Assembly (NCBI GenBank): GCA_036501025.1 | Contig: DASYBB010000191.1 | Coordinates: 1 to 64,000 of the forward strand | Direction: 5' to 3' | Origin: DASUBV01 sp036501025 | GTDB lineage: Bacteria > Actinomycetota > Actinomycetes > Streptosporangiales > Streptosporangiaceae | DNA: 64,000 nucleotides | Shown: positions 32,701 through 42,023 of the stretch, one piece after another | Numbering within the stretch: position 1 is the first letter of the stretch | How the letters are laid out: each line of letters begins with the position of its first letter | Notes under the pieces: model-generated | The model's input: the letters and a program-made list of their open reading frames with translations, nothing else | Databases searched by the model: none | Told to the model about the DNA's origin: nothing | Made by a program: the position numbers and the translations under genes

Positions 32701-33606
32701 CCGGCCCGGCGGCGGGCGCCGCCACCGGGGCCGGCGCCCCGCCCGCGCCCCGCCCGGCCCGCGCCGCGCCGCCGGCCGCCGGCCCCGCGCCGGGCCCGCC
32801 CCCGCCCCCCCGGCCGCGGGGTCCGCGGAGCCCCCCGCCGCCGGGGCCCGCGGTCCGCGGAACGCCGCCACCAGCCGCGCGACCAGCGTGGCCAGGAACA
32901 CCTGCCCGGTCAGCGCCTCGATCACGGCGATGGCCCGGCCGTCGTTGGCCGCGGCCGTGAAGTCCCCGTACCCGAGCGTGGTCAGCGTCGTGAAGCTGAA
33001 GTACTGGAACGTCTCGGCGTTCCCCGGCTGGCGGCTGGCGAAGAAGTGCCCGCCGTCGAGCTGGGCGATGGCCGCGTAGAACGCCGCGAACATGAACCCG
33101 AGGATCAGGTAGGCGCTGATCGCGCCGAAGATGCTCTGCCCCGTGACCGTGGTGAACGACAGGATCCGCTTCACGATGACGGTCACCGTGAGCAGCAGCA
33201 GGACGGCCGTCCAGATGCTGGCCGCCGCCACGGCGGCGGCGCTCGGCCGGGTGAGGGCCAGCGCGCCTGCCACCACGGAGCCCGTCAAAAGGACAACGGC
33301 GATCAGCTGCGCCCGGCGCCGCGGCAGGCGGGACGAGCGCAGGGTCAGCAGCCCGGTCGCGACGAACAGGCCGAGCTGCACGATGTCGATCCAGGTGCTG
33401 GCCACGATCGCGGACAGCACGTAGCCCGCGATAAGCAGGATCAGCAGCAGCCCGTAGCGCCCGGACGGGCCCCCGGAGCCGCCGCGGGCCAGGCGGCCGC
33501 GCCGTCGCGTGACCGTCGCGGCCTCCTCTCCCTGCGCGCCTCGGGATGCGTCCCTCGCGGACTCCCGTTCCGTAAGCGTGCCCGGGGCCGGAACGCGCCG
33601 CCTCAC
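32692..33606 (-). CDS. Two-TM potassium channel
   Basis: About 304 residues. Early membrane segments (LLLILLIAGYVLSAIVAS and two more) are followed by a pore domain: ISAYLILGFMFAAFYAAI, the selectivity filter FTTLTTLGYGDF and an inner helix EALTGQVFLATLVARLV. This is a K+-selective channel pore. The tail is G/A/P-rich and probably disordered, running into a run of Gs near 32790 where frame errors are possible. The start is uncertain (GTG 33606, 33612 or 33639); the first two lie inside the operator-like palindrome at 33603. Divergent from the DUF389 gene. Confidence 0.78.
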   Translation of the reverse strand: MRRRVPAPGTLTERESARDASRGAQGEEAATVTRRRGRLARGGSGGPSGRYGLLLILLIAGYVLSAIVASTWIDIVQLGLFVATGLLTLRSSRLPRRRAQLIAVVLLTGSVVAGALALTRPSAAAVAAASIWTAVLLLLTVTVIVKRILSFTTVTGQSIFGAISAYLILGFMFAAFYAAIAQLDGGHFFASRQPGNAETFQYFSFTTLTTLGYGDFTAAANDGRAIAVIEALTGQVFLATLVARLVAAFRGPRAPAAGGSADPAAGGAGAGPARGRRPAARRGPGGARAGRRPRWRRPPPGRRA

Positions 33607-33619
33607 CCGCACCGGGCGA
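33603..33619. promoter_or_regulatory. Regulon palindrome, DUF389/K+ channel site
   Basis: TCACCCGCACCGGGCGA, 16 of 17 positions symmetric with the consensus TCACCCGNNNCGGGTGA (one T-to-C change). It lies 60 bases before the DUF389 start and at the putative start of the divergent K+ channel gene. Confidence 0.5.
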
Positions 33620-33679
33620 ACCCGCCGATCGCCTGCCACGGGTGATGCCCGCCCCGGCGCCGCCGCGCAGGATGCCCCG

Positions 33680-34609
33680 GTGCTCCATGTGCGCGTGGCC
33701 AGCCCGGCCGCCCTGACCCCGGCCGTCGTCAGCCTCGTGGCAGGCGACCCGGGCGTCATCAACCTGGTCGTGCTGCCCGGCGCCGCGCGCGACCCGGACG
33801 GCGACGCGATCCAGTTCGACCTGGCCACCGCCGCCGCCAACCCGGTCCTGCGCCGCCTCCGCGAGCTCCAGCCCGGCGGGCAGCTCGGCCCGGTCGCCGT
33901 CCAGGCCGTCGAGGCCGAGATCGGCGCCGGCGACCTGGACCGCCCGCGGCGCGGCCGCTACCACGGCGAGACCGAGCCGGTCTGGGACCTGGTCGAGTCG
34001 CGGATCGTCGCCGATTCCGCCTACGCGCCGAGCTTCTACGCCCTGCTGGTCCTGGCCGGCCTGATCGGCGCGGTCGGGATCCTGACCAACTCCACCATCC
34101 TGATCGTCGGCGCCATGGTCGTCGGCCCCGAGTACAACGCCATCATCGCGACCGCGCTCGGCCTCGACCGCCGGGACCGCGCGGCGGCCGTTCGCGGCCT
34201 GGTCGCCCTCGGCGCCGGCTTCGGCGTGGCGATCGTCGTCACCTTGCTGTTCGGCCTGGTCATCCGCGGCTCCGGGCATGTGCCGCGGGCTTACTCCCAA
34301 GGCGTCCGGCCGGTCTCGGACCTGATCAACAGCCCGGACCTGTTCTCGGTGATCGTCGCCGTCCTGGCCGGGATCGTCGGCGTCGTGTCCCTGACCGAGG
34401 CCCGGGCGGGCGCGCTGATCGGCGTCTTCATCTCCGTCACGACCATCCCGGCCGCCGCCGACCTCGGGCTCTCGCTGGCCTTCACCAGCTGGTCGGCCGC
34501 GGGCGGCGCCGTCGCCCAGCTCCTGCTCAACGTCGTCGTGCTCATCGCCGTCGGCGCCGTCGCCCTCCGGCTCCAGCGCAGCTTCTGGCGTGCCCGGGCC
34601 GGCCCCTAG
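33680..34609 (+). CDS. DUF389 integral membrane protein
   Basis: 309 residues. The N-terminal 75 residues form a soluble ferredoxin-like domain, then about seven membrane segments carry the DUF389 signature: ILTNSTILIVGAMVVGPEYN and LGAGFGVAIVVTLLFGLV. The family is widespread and uncharacterised; transport is suspected. GTG 33680. The stop overlaps the cydC stop codon tail-to-tail. Preceded by a regulon palindrome, together with the channel gene. Confidence 0.75.
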   Translation: MLHVRVASPAALTPAVVSLVAGDPGVINLVVLPGAARDPDGDAIQFDLATAAANPVLRRLRELQPGGQLGPVAVQAVEAEIGAGDLDRPRRGRYHGETEPVWDLVESRIVADSAYAPSFYALLVLAGLIGAVGILTNSTILIVGAMVVGPEYNAIIATALGLDRRDRAAAVRGLVALGAGFGVAIVVTLLFGLVIRGSGHVPRAYSQGVRPVSDLINSPDLFSVIVAVLAGIVGVVSLTEARAGALIGVFISVTTIPAAADLGLSLAFTSWSAAGGAVAQLLLNVVVLIAVGAVALRLQRSFWRARAGP

Positions 34610-36369
34610 GCCAGCCCGCCGGCCCGCAGCATCCGGCCGTACAGCCCGCCCGCCGCGCGCAGCTCGGCGTCGGTCCCGCGCTCGGCCACCCGCCCGTCGG
34701 CGAGCACCACGATCTCGTCGACCTGGTCCAGGCCGGCCAGGTCGTGGGTGATCAGCAGCGTGCTCCGGCGGGCGTCGGCGGCCACGGCCAGCAGGTCGGC
34801 GGCCAGCCCGGCGCGGGTATCGGGGTCCAGGTGCGCAGTCGGCTCGTCCAGGATCAGCACCGCGGGATCGGCCAGCAGCGCCCGGGCCAGCGCCAGCCGC
34901 TGCCGCTGCCCGCCCGACAGCCGGGCGCCGCGCGGCCCGACCGGCGTGTCCAGGCCGGCCGGCAGCGACGTGATCCAGTCCAGCAGCCGCACCCGCCCGG
35001 CCGCCGCGGCCAGCTCGGCGTCCGTCGCTCCGGGCGCGCCGATCAGCAGGTTGGCCCGGATCGTCGAGTCGAAGATGTGCGCGTCCTGGACCAGGCCGCC
35101 CACCACCGACCGGACGTCATCGCCGCGCAGGCAGCTCAGATCGATTTCATTGAACGTGGCCCTTCCCGCACTCACGTCCACGAACCGCAGCAGCACGGCG
35201 GCCACGGTCGACTTGCCGGCCCCGGCCGGACCGAGCAGCGCGACCCGCCGGCCCGGCGCCAGGTCCAGGTCGACCCCGTCCAGCGCCCGCGGCCCGCCCG
35301 GCCGGTAGGCGACCGCCACCCCGCGCAGCGCCACCGTCACCGGCGCCCCGGCCCGCAGCCCGGCCGCGGACGTCGGCCGGGCCGGCTCGGTGACCGGGTC
35401 GGGCGCGTCCAGGACAACGGTGACGCGCCGCGCCGCGCCGCCGGACTGGCCGAGCTGGATGGCCGCGGCGGGCAGCGGGCTCACCGCCTCGAAGGCGGCC
35501 AGCGCGGCCAGGGTGATCACCGCCAGCGGCACCCGGCCGAGGCTCCCGTCGCCGGTGACCGCCACGCCGAGCAGCAGCACGGCCCACAGCGTCGCGCCGG
35601 CGGCCAGGGCGGTCAGCCCGGTGCCCAGGCCGCCCGCCGCGGCGGCGCGCCGGGCCAGCGCGGTCAGCTCGGCGTCGGCCTCGGCCGCCCGCGCCAGCGC
35701 CGCCCCCTCCGCCCCGAAGGCGTGCAGTTCCGCCGCCCCGGCCAGCGCGTCGGTCACCGCCCCGGCGAGCCGCCCGCGCGCGGCCGCGGTCCGCCGTGCC
35801 GACCGGCGCGCGGTCCGGGCGGCCAGCCAGGGGACCGCCACCCCGGCGGCCAGCAGCCCGGCCGCCAGCAGCCCGGCCGCCGGGGCCAGGATCAGCAGCA
35901 GCGCCGTCACCGCCCCGGCCCCGGTCAGGGCGGCGGCCAGCGGGGGCGCCAGGCCCCGGATGAACAGGTCCTGGACGGCGTCCACGTCACTGATCAGCCG
36001 GGCCAGCAGGTCGCCCGAGCGGAACGCGGCCAGCCCGGCCGGCGCCAGCCGCTCCAGGCGGCGGTAGACCGCCACCCGGATCTGGGCCAGCACCGCGAAG
36101 GCCACGTCGTGGGTGCCGAGGCGCTCCAGGTAGCGGAACACGGCCCGGCCCACGCTCAGCCCGCGGACCGCCACCACCGCCACCGAGATGGCCACGATGG
36201 CCGGGTGCTGTGAGGCGCGGGCCAGCAGGAAGCCGGACACGGCGAGCAGCGCGACCCCGCAGCCGGTGGCGGCCGCCCCGGCCCCGGCCGCCGCCAGCAG
36301 CCGCCACCGGCGCGGGCCGGCCAGGGCCAGCACCCGCAGCAGCGGCGGGCGGCGGGCCGCCGCGGTCAC
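34606..36369 (-). CDS. cydC: Thiol reductant ABC exporter, CydC subunit
   Basis: 587 residues: six membrane segments with an ABC transporter type 1 fold, then an ATPase with Walker A GPAGAGKST, QDAHIFDSTIRANLLIG, signature LSGGQRQR, Walker B VLILDEPTAHLD and the switch His in LITHDLAG. CydDC exports reductant (cysteine/glutathione-like thiols, probably mycothiol precursors in this lineage) to support assembly of cytochrome bd. Overlaps cydD by 4 bases (ATGA). Confidence 0.92.
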   Translation of the reverse strand: MTAAARRPPLLRVLALAGPRRWRLLAAAGAGAAATGCGVALLAVSGFLLARASQHPAIVAISVAVVAVRGLSVGRAVFRYLERLGTHDVAFAVLAQIRVAVYRRLERLAPAGLAAFRSGDLLARLISDVDAVQDLFIRGLAPPLAAALTGAGAVTALLLILAPAAGLLAAGLLAAGVAVPWLAARTARRSARRTAAARGRLAGAVTDALAGAAELHAFGAEGAALARAAEADAELTALARRAAAAGGLGTGLTALAAGATLWAVLLLGVAVTGDGSLGRVPLAVITLAALAAFEAVSPLPAAAIQLGQSGGAARRVTVVLDAPDPVTEPARPTSAAGLRAGAPVTVALRGVAVAYRPGGPRALDGVDLDLAPGRRVALLGPAGAGKSTVAAVLLRFVDVSAGRATFNEIDLSCLRGDDVRSVVGGLVQDAHIFDSTIRANLLIGAPGATDAELAAAAGRVRLLDWITSLPAGLDTPVGPRGARLSGGQRQRLALARALLADPAVLILDEPTAHLDPDTRAGLAADLLAVAADARRSTLLITHDLAGLDQVDEIVVLADGRVAERGTDAELRAAGGLYGRMLRAGGLA

Positions 36370-38123
36370 CCCGGCGCCGGGGTGTCGGCCAGCGGGGTCG
36401 GCCCGCCCCGGCCGGCGGTCGCGGTGACCGGCCGGCCGTGAGCCAGGGCGAGCCTCCGGCTATCCGTTCCGGACGGCAGGGCGAGGTGGGTGACGTGCAC
36501 GACCGTACGGCCCGCGACCAGGGCCGCGAGCGCGTCCTGCACGGCGGCCGCGCTGAACGGGTCCAGGTGCGCCGCGGGCTCGTCCAGGAGGAGGAGCGGG
36601 GCGTCGCGCAGGAAGGCCCGCGCAATCGCGATCTTCTGCCGCTGCCCGGCCGACAGGCGGTGCCCGCGCTCGCCGACCGGGGTCAGGTAGCCCTCATCCA
36701 GGCCGGTGATGAACGCGTCGGCGCCGGCCAGCGCGGCGGCGTGCCGGATGTCGTCGGGGCTCGCGCCGGGGCGGCCGAGCGCGATGTTGCCGGCCACGGT
36801 GTCGTCGAACAGGTGGGTGCGCTGCGGCACCCAGGCGAGCTGGTCGCGCCAGGCGGCGGCCGGGAACCCGGCCAGGTCGGCGGGGGCCAGGCCGGGGCCG
36901 CTGAGCTCGATGGTCCCGGCCGTGGGCGCGGCGAACCGGAGCAGCAGGGCCAGCAGCGAGGACTTCCCCGCGCCGCTCGGGCCGGTCACCGTGAGGTGGT
37001 CGCCGGGCCGGATCTCCAGGTCCAGGCCGGCCAGGGCCGGCTCCGGGCGGCCCGGGTAGCGCAGCGTCACCCCGGTCACGGTGATGGTGTGCCGGCGCAG
37101 GTCCGGGCGCGCGGCGGCGGGCCGGGCCGGGCCGGCGCGGCCCGCGGGCAGGGGCGTCTCGAGGACCTCGAGTGCGCCGGCCGCCGCGGTGACGCCCTCG
37201 ATGCTGGCGTGAAACTGCGCGCCGGCGCTGCGCAGCGGCAGGAACGCCTCGGGCGTCAGCAGCAGCACCAGCAGCGCCGTCTGGTAGCCCAGGTGGCCGC
37301 CCAGCAGCCGCAGCCCGACCTCCACCGCGACCAGCGCGGTGGCCAGCGCGGCGGCCAGTTCCAGCACCAGGGCGGACAGGAACGCGATGCGCAGGGTGCC
37401 CATGGTGGCCGCCGCGTACTCGCCGGTCAGGCGGCTGACCTGCGCTTCCTGGGCGCGGGCGCGGCCGAAGACGCGCAGCGTGGGCAGCCCCTCGACGACG
37501 TCGAGGAAATGGCCGCCGAGCCGGGCCAGCAGCGCCCACTGCCGCCGGGTCCGCGCCCGGGTGTGCAGGCCGGTGAGCACGGCGAAGACCGGCACCAGCG
37601 GCAGCGTGACGGCGATGATCAGGGCGGACAGCCAGTCGGCCGCGGCCACCCGGGCCAGCACGGCCACCGGGACGAGGACGGCCAGCACCAGCTGGGGCAG
37701 GTACCGGGCGAAGTAGGCGTCGAGCCCGTCCAGGCCGCGGGTGGCCAGCGTGGCCAGCTCGCCCTCGCGCGGGCCGGGGCCGCCGCCCAGCCAGGCCGGG
37801 CCGAGAGCCAGGGCGTGGCCGATCAGGCCGCGCCGCAGCTGCGACTTCACGGTGGCGGCCGCCCGCAGCGCCGCGACCTCGCCGCCGTAGCTGACGGCCG
37901 CGCGGGCCAGCAGGACCAGCGCCAGCGCGACCAGCGGCCCGCGCAGCGCCGTGGCGCTGACGCCGGTCGCCGCGCCGGCCAGCGCCCGGGCCAGCAGGCC
38001 GGCCTGGGCCAGGATCAGCCCGGTCCCGGCCAGCCCCAGCGCCACGGTGGCGGTCAGGTAGCCGCGGGCGGCGGCGGCGTGCCGGAGCAGCCGCGGGTCA
38101 ACCGGACGCGATAACTGAGCCAT
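36366..38123 (-). CDS. cydD: Thiol reductant ABC exporter, CydD subunit
   Basis: 585 residues with the same layout as CydC: a membrane domain, then Walker A GPSGAGKSS, WVPQRTHLFDDTVAGNIALG, signature LSAGQRQK and Walker B LLLLDEPAAHLD. This is the heterodimer partner. The cydDC pair is separated from cydAB (49.4-52.0 kb) by 11 kb, although both are needed for cytochrome bd. A perfect palindrome (38136-38151) lies 13 bases upstream of the ATG. Confidence 0.92.
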   Translation of the reverse strand: MAQLSRPVDPRLLRHAAAARGYLTATVALGLAGTGLILAQAGLLARALAGAATGVSATALRGPLVALALVLLARAAVSYGGEVAALRAAATVKSQLRRGLIGHALALGPAWLGGGPGPREGELATLATRGLDGLDAYFARYLPQLVLAVLVPVAVLARVAAADWLSALIIAVTLPLVPVFAVLTGLHTRARTRRQWALLARLGGHFLDVVEGLPTLRVFGRARAQEAQVSRLTGEYAAATMGTLRIAFLSALVLELAAALATALVAVEVGLRLLGGHLGYQTALLVLLLTPEAFLPLRSAGAQFHASIEGVTAAAGALEVLETPLPAGRAGPARPAAARPDLRRHTITVTGVTLRYPGRPEPALAGLDLEIRPGDHLTVTGPSGAGKSSLLALLLRFAAPTAGTIELSGPGLAPADLAGFPAAAWRDQLAWVPQRTHLFDDTVAGNIALGRPGASPDDIRHAAALAGADAFITGLDEGYLTPVGERGHRLSAGQRQKIAIARAFLRDAPLLLLDEPAAHLDPFSAAAVQDALAALVAGRTVVHVTHLALPSGTDSRRLALAHGRPVTATAGRGGPTPLADTPAPG

Positions 38124-38135
38124 GACTGACAGATT

Positions 38136-38151
38136 GTAATCGGGGGATTAC
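38136..38151. promoter_or_regulatory. Perfect palindrome upstream of cydD and the ClC gene
   Basis: GTAATC-GGGG-GATTAC, perfect 6-bp arms, in an otherwise A+T-poor region. It sits just before the cydD start and 44 bases before the ClC gene in the opposite direction, the position of an operator controlling both. The TAATC half-sites recall MarR- or MerR-type operators. The regulator is unknown. Confidence 0.5.
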
Positions 38152-38194
38152 TAATCGTGGAGGACCGGGCCGGCTGAGTGAGGGGGTGCCGTCG

Positions 38195-39598
38195 GTGACG
38201 ACGCCCGCTGCCGCCGCCGCGCTGCTCCGCAGCCGCTCGTACTGGGCGCTGCTGGGCATCGCGGCGGTCATCGGCATCCCGATCTCGGCGGTGGCCTACT
38301 TCTTCCTGGACCTGGTCAGCAAGCTCCAGCACTGGACCTTCACCAGCCTGCCGGACGCGCTCGGCTTCCACGGCGCGCCGCTGTGGTGGCCGGCGCCCCC
38401 GCTGCTGATCGCCGGCCTGCTGGTGGCGCTGACCATCCGGTACCTGCCCGGCACGGCCGGCCACGAGCCGGCCGACGGGCTCAGCACCAAGGGCGCGCCG
38501 GGTCCCGCGGAACTGCCCGGCGTGATCCTGGCCGCGCTGGCCACCCTGGCCCTGGGCGCCGTGCTCGGCCCCGAGGCCCCGCTGATCGCGCTGGGCGGCG
38601 GGCTGGCCATCTGCGCGATCCGGCTGGGCCGCCGCGGCGTGCCCGCCGACGTGGCCCGGATGGTGGCGGCGGCCGGCAGCTTCGCGGCGATCAGCGCGCT
38701 GTTCGGGTCGCCGCTGCTGGGCGCGTTCCTGCTGCTGGAGGCGGTCGGGCTGGGCGGCCTCTCGCTCGAGCTGGTCCTGCTGCCGGGCCTGCTGGCAGCC
38801 GGGATCGGCTCGCTGATCTTCATCGGGCTGGGCCACTGGACCGGCCTCGGCACGTTCTCGCTGCGGATCGGGAACCTGCCCCACGTGGGCACCCCGACGG
38901 CCGCCGAGTTCGGCTGGGCCATCGTCATCGGCGTGGCCGCCGCGCTGCTCGGCACCGGCATCCGGCGGCTCGCGCTGCGGGCCCGGACGCTGGTGCAGCG
39001 CCACCGCCTGCTGGTCACCCCGGCCGCCGGGCTGGTCGTGGCCGGGCTGGCCATCGCCTACGCCGCCGGGACCGGGCACGCGTCCGCCGACGTGCTGTTC
39101 TCCGGCCAGTCGGACCTCCCGCACCTGGTCGGGCACGCGGCCGGCTACTCGGCCGGCGCCCTGGTGCTCCTGGTCGCCTGCAAGGGCCTGGCCTACGGGG
39201 TGTCGCTCAGCGGCTTCCGCGGCGGCCCGGTGTTCCCGTCGCTGTTCCTCGGCGCGGCCGGCGGCATCGCGCTGTCCCACCTGGCCGGCCTGGGGATGAT
39301 CGCGGGGATGGCCATGGGCATCGGCGCGATGTGCGCGGTCATGCTCCGGCTGCCGTTCACCTCGGTGCTGCTGGCCACCCTGCTGCTGTACTCGGACGGC
39401 GTCATGGTGATGCCGCTGGTCATTGTCGCCGTGGTGGTGGCGTACGTGCTGTCGGCGCGGTTCGCCGGGGACCCGCCGGCGGCCGAGGGGACGGCGCCGG
39501 GGCCGGGGGAGCCGGGAGCGGCGCGGGCGGGCGGGGCGGATGCCGTGGCGGGTCACCCGCTGCGGATGACGTCGGCCCCGCCCGGGCGGGCATCCTGA
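38195..39598 (+). CDS. ClC-family chloride channel/transporter
   Basis: 467 residues with about ten membrane segments and three ClC anion-site motifs: STKGAP, the Glu-gate motif LGPEAPLIALGGG (usual GREGP here GPEAP, gating Glu kept) and GVSLSGFRGGPVFPSLFLG. It moves chloride, often against protons, and is linked to acid stress in bacteria. GTG 38195 is favoured by AGGGGG 8 bases upstream; GTG 38186 is the alternative. The end contains a regulon palindrome used by the next gene. Confidence 0.85.
   Translation: MTTPAAAAALLRSRSYWALLGIAAVIGIPISAVAYFFLDLVSKLQHWTFTSLPDALGFHGAPLWWPAPPLLIAGLLVALTIRYLPGTAGHEPADGLSTKGAPGPAELPGVILAALATLALGAVLGPEAPLIALGGGLAICAIRLGRRGVPADVARMVAAAGSFAAISALFGSPLLGAFLLLEAVGLGGLSLELVLLPGLLAAGIGSLIFIGLGHWTGLGTFSLRIGNLPHVGTPTAAEFGWAIVIGVAAALLGTGIRRLALRARTLVQRHRLLVTPAAGLVVAGLAIAYAAGTGHASADVLFSGQSDLPHLVGHAAGYSAGALVLLVACKGLAYGVSLSGFRGGPVFPSLFLGAAGGIALSHLAGLGMIAGMAMGIGAMCAVMLRLPFTSVLLATLLLYSDGVMVMPLVIVAVVVAYVLSARFAGDPPAAEGTAPGPGEPGAARAGGADAVAGHPLRMTSAPPGRAS
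39553..39569. promoter_or_regulatory. Regulon palindrome, DUF2252 site
   Basis: TCACCCGCTGCGGATGA, one mismatch to the symmetric consensus. It lies inside the last codons of the ClC gene, 65 bases upstream of the DUF2252 gene start. Confidence 0.45.
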
Positions 39599-39634
39599 CC
39601 CCAGTTGCGCCGCCCCAGGCCCTTGGAGGCTGCT

Positions 39635-41179
39635 ATGCCCGCACCGGCCGCGAAGTCCGCGACCAGGCCGACCGCCCGATCCCGCGCGACCGCGGGCGCG
39701 GCCCGTACCCGGCACCCGCGGCGGACCGCGCCCGCGCGATCGTCGCGGGCCGGGTCGACCCGGACCAGGATCGCCCGGCCGTCGGTGGACCGGCTGGACC
39801 CGGCCGAGCGCGTCGCCCGGGGCAAGGCCGCCCGCGCGGCCGTGCCCCGGGAGAGCCAGGCGGCGCTGAACCCGGCGGCCGGCCGGCCGGACCCGGTCAG
39901 CCTGCTGGAGGGCCAGGCGGCCAGCCGGGTGGCCAGCCTGGTGCCGATCCGGTACGGCCGGATGCTGGCCTCGCCGTTCGGCTTCTACCGGGGCGCGGCC
40001 CTGGTCATGGCGCACGACCTGGCCGCCACGCCGTCCTCCGGGCTGACCGTGCAGGCCTGCGGCGACGCGCACCTGTCCAACTTCGGGTTCTTCGCCTCGC
40101 CGGAGCGCCGCCTCGTCTTCGACGTCAACGACTTCGACGAGACCCTGCCCGCCCCGTGGGAGTGGGACGTCAAGCGGCTGGCCGCGAGCCTGGAGGTGGC
40201 CGCCCGCGATAACGGCTTCGGCCTCAAGAAGCGGCGCGAGATCGTGCTCGCCGCGGTGGGCAGCTACCGGACGGCCATGCGGGAATTCGCCGGCCAGGGC
40301 AACCTCGAGGTCTGGTTCACGCAGGAGGACCTGGATCAGCTGCGCCGCCGGTACGAGTCGCAGCTGGCCCGGCCCGGCCGCAGGAAGGTCGCCCGGTCCG
40401 CCGCGCGGGCGCCGGAGCGCAACAGCCTGCAGGAGCTGGACCGGCTGTGCACGCTGGTGGACGGCCGCCCGCGGATCGCCGCCGACCCGCCGCTGATCGT
40501 CCCGATCGCCGACCTGGTCGCCGACCAGGTCGAGACCGGCGAGCTGGCCGCGGCGATGAGCGTGCTGATCTCCCGCTACCGGCAGACCCTGCAGGACGAC
40601 CGCCGGGTGCTGATCCGGCAGTACCAGTTCGCCGACATGGCCCGCAAGGTCGTCGGGGTGGGCAGCGTCGGCACCCGGTGCTGGGCCATCCTGCTCCTCG
40701 GCCGCGACGCGCTGGATCCGCTCTTCCTCCAGGTCAAGGAGGCGGAGCCGAGCGTCCTGTCCCAGTTCGCCGGGGCCAGCGAGTACGACAACCAGGGCCA
40801 GCGGGTGGTGGCCGGCCAGCGGCTCATGCAGGCGGCCAGCGACATCTTCCTGGGCTGGCAGCGGGTCAGCGGCCTGGACGGGCAGTCGCGCGACTTCTAC
40901 GTCCGGTCGCTGCGCGACTGGAAGCTGTCGGCGGACTACACGGCCATGGTGCCGCGCGGCATGCGCACCTACGGCGCGCTGTGCGGCTGGACCCTGGCCC
41001 GGGCGCACGCCCGGTCGGGCGACCGGATCGCCATCGGCGCCTACCTGGGCGCCAAGCCGGTGTTCGACCACGCGGTGGCCGAGTTCGCCGCGGGCTACGC
41101 CGACCAGAACGAGAAGGACTACCAGCTTCTCGAGGCGGCCGAGAAGTCCGGCCGGATCACGGCCATCCGGGACGTCTGA
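39635..41179 (+). CDS. DUF2252 family protein
   Basis: 514 residues with an Arg/Ala-rich N-terminus (about 50 residues), then the DUF2252 core: FYRGAALVMAHDLAATPSSG, QACGDAHLSNFGFFASPERR, VFDVNDFDETLPAPWEWDVK, VGSVGTRCW and later LAGYAD-like text. The GDxHxxN and DxND blocks resemble a kinase-like (APH) catalytic centre. The family is uncharacterised but often lies in dormancy or stress clusters. ATG 39635 has a GGAGG site, and a regulon palindrome lies upstream. Confidence 0.8.
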   Translation: MPAPAAKSATRPTARSRATAGAARTRHPRRTAPARSSRAGSTRTRIARPSVDRLDPAERVARGKAARAAVPRESQAALNPAAGRPDPVSLLEGQAASRVASLVPIRYGRMLASPFGFYRGAALVMAHDLAATPSSGLTVQACGDAHLSNFGFFASPERRLVFDVNDFDETLPAPWEWDVKRLAASLEVAARDNGFGLKKRREIVLAAVGSYRTAMREFAGQGNLEVWFTQEDLDQLRRRYESQLARPGRRKVARSAARAPERNSLQELDRLCTLVDGRPRIAADPPLIVPIADLVADQVETGELAAAMSVLISRYRQTLQDDRRVLIRQYQFADMARKVVGVGSVGTRCWAILLLGRDALDPLFLQVKEAEPSVLSQFAGASEYDNQGQRVVAGQRLMQAASDIFLGWQRVSGLDGQSRDFYVRSLRDWKLSADYTAMVPRGMRTYGALCGWTLARAHARSGDRIAIGAYLGAKPVFDHAVAEFAAGYADQNEKDYQLLEAAEKSGRITAIRDV

Positions 41180-41211
41180 CCGCTGGCCGGGCCGCCCTCG
41201 GGCGGCGGCGG

Positions 41212-41958
41212 CTAGCTCACCGGCAGGCGGAGCACGTCCTGGGCCAGGTGCCAGCGGTCGCAGCCGGGCTCCAGGCTGGCCTGCTCGAGCGCCGCCCGGA
41301 CACCCTGGCGGTCGGCCAGGGACAGGGCCGGCCAGCACCGCCGGACCAGCTGCAGGCCCTGGTACTGCTCGTGGGCCGAGCGGCTGTCCAGCAGCGCGGC
41401 GGCCATGGTCGGCAGGTCGGCGAGCGACCGGTCGCCCTGCATCAGCCCGAGCACCAGGACCCGGATGACGACCGAGCCGCTGGCGTAGAGCCGGCGGACC
41501 TCGCGGCCGTCGAGGATCTCCTGCCGGGCCACGCTGGCCGCCCGCTCGATCAGCAGGTCCTGCAGGCGGATCCGGGCCGAGCGGAACTCGGGCCCGGCCA
41601 GCTCATCGTGCACCAGGGCGTAGGCCTCGGCGAAGCTGCCCAGCCGGGTCCGCTGCAGGATCGCCGCCGTCTGCGGCGCGCCCCGCTCGCTCACCTGGCT
41701 GGTGATCCACGGGCCCAGCCGGGGCGCGGGCGCCGGGCCGCGCTGGAGGCGGTCCAGGACGAACGGGCTGACCAGCAGGACCGCGCCCGCGACCACGAGG
41801 GTGACGGGGCCGGCATCGCCCGCCGCCCCGGCGAACTTGACGGCGCCCAGGATGAGGAGCACCAGCCCGACCACCCCGAGCAGCAGCCGGGCCGTGGCCG
41901 GCCACCGCGCCGAGGTCAGCCGGGTCCACGCCGAGCGCCATCGGGCCGGTGACTTCAT
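41212..41958 (-). CDS. Membrane protein with cytoplasmic helical domain
   Basis: About 248 residues: two membrane segments (LLLGVVGLVLLILGAVKFAG and VTLVVAGAVLLVSPFVL, residues about 25-45 and 52-70), then a soluble helical domain with several conserved-looking acidic and Arg segments. No family recognised. It lies between the DUF2252 and MerR genes. ATG 41958 or GTG 41964. Confidence 0.6.
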   Translation of the reverse strand: MKSPARWRSAWTRLTSARWPATARLLLGVVGLVLLILGAVKFAGAAGDAGPVTLVVAGAVLLVSPFVLDRLQRGPAPAPRLGPWITSQVSERGAPQTAAILQRTRLGSFAEAYALVHDELAGPEFRSARIRLQDLLIERAASVARQEILDGREVRRLYASGSVVIRVLVLGLMQGDRSLADLPTMAAALLDSRSAHEQYQGLQLVRRCWPALSLADRQGVRAALEQASLEPGCDRWHLAQDVLRLPVS

Positions 41959-42023
41959 GGCCACATTCTCGCGCGACTACCGCAAAAGAGGCAGCTAACG
42001 CACACCCGGCCCCGGCGGCCCGG

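Noticed and set aside
38124..41338. Minus-strand frame of about 1,000 codons over the ClC and DUF2252 genes
   Set aside because: Its translation is repetitive Arg/Gly/Gln/Asp text and it overlaps two clear genes on the plus strand. It is an antisense shadow.
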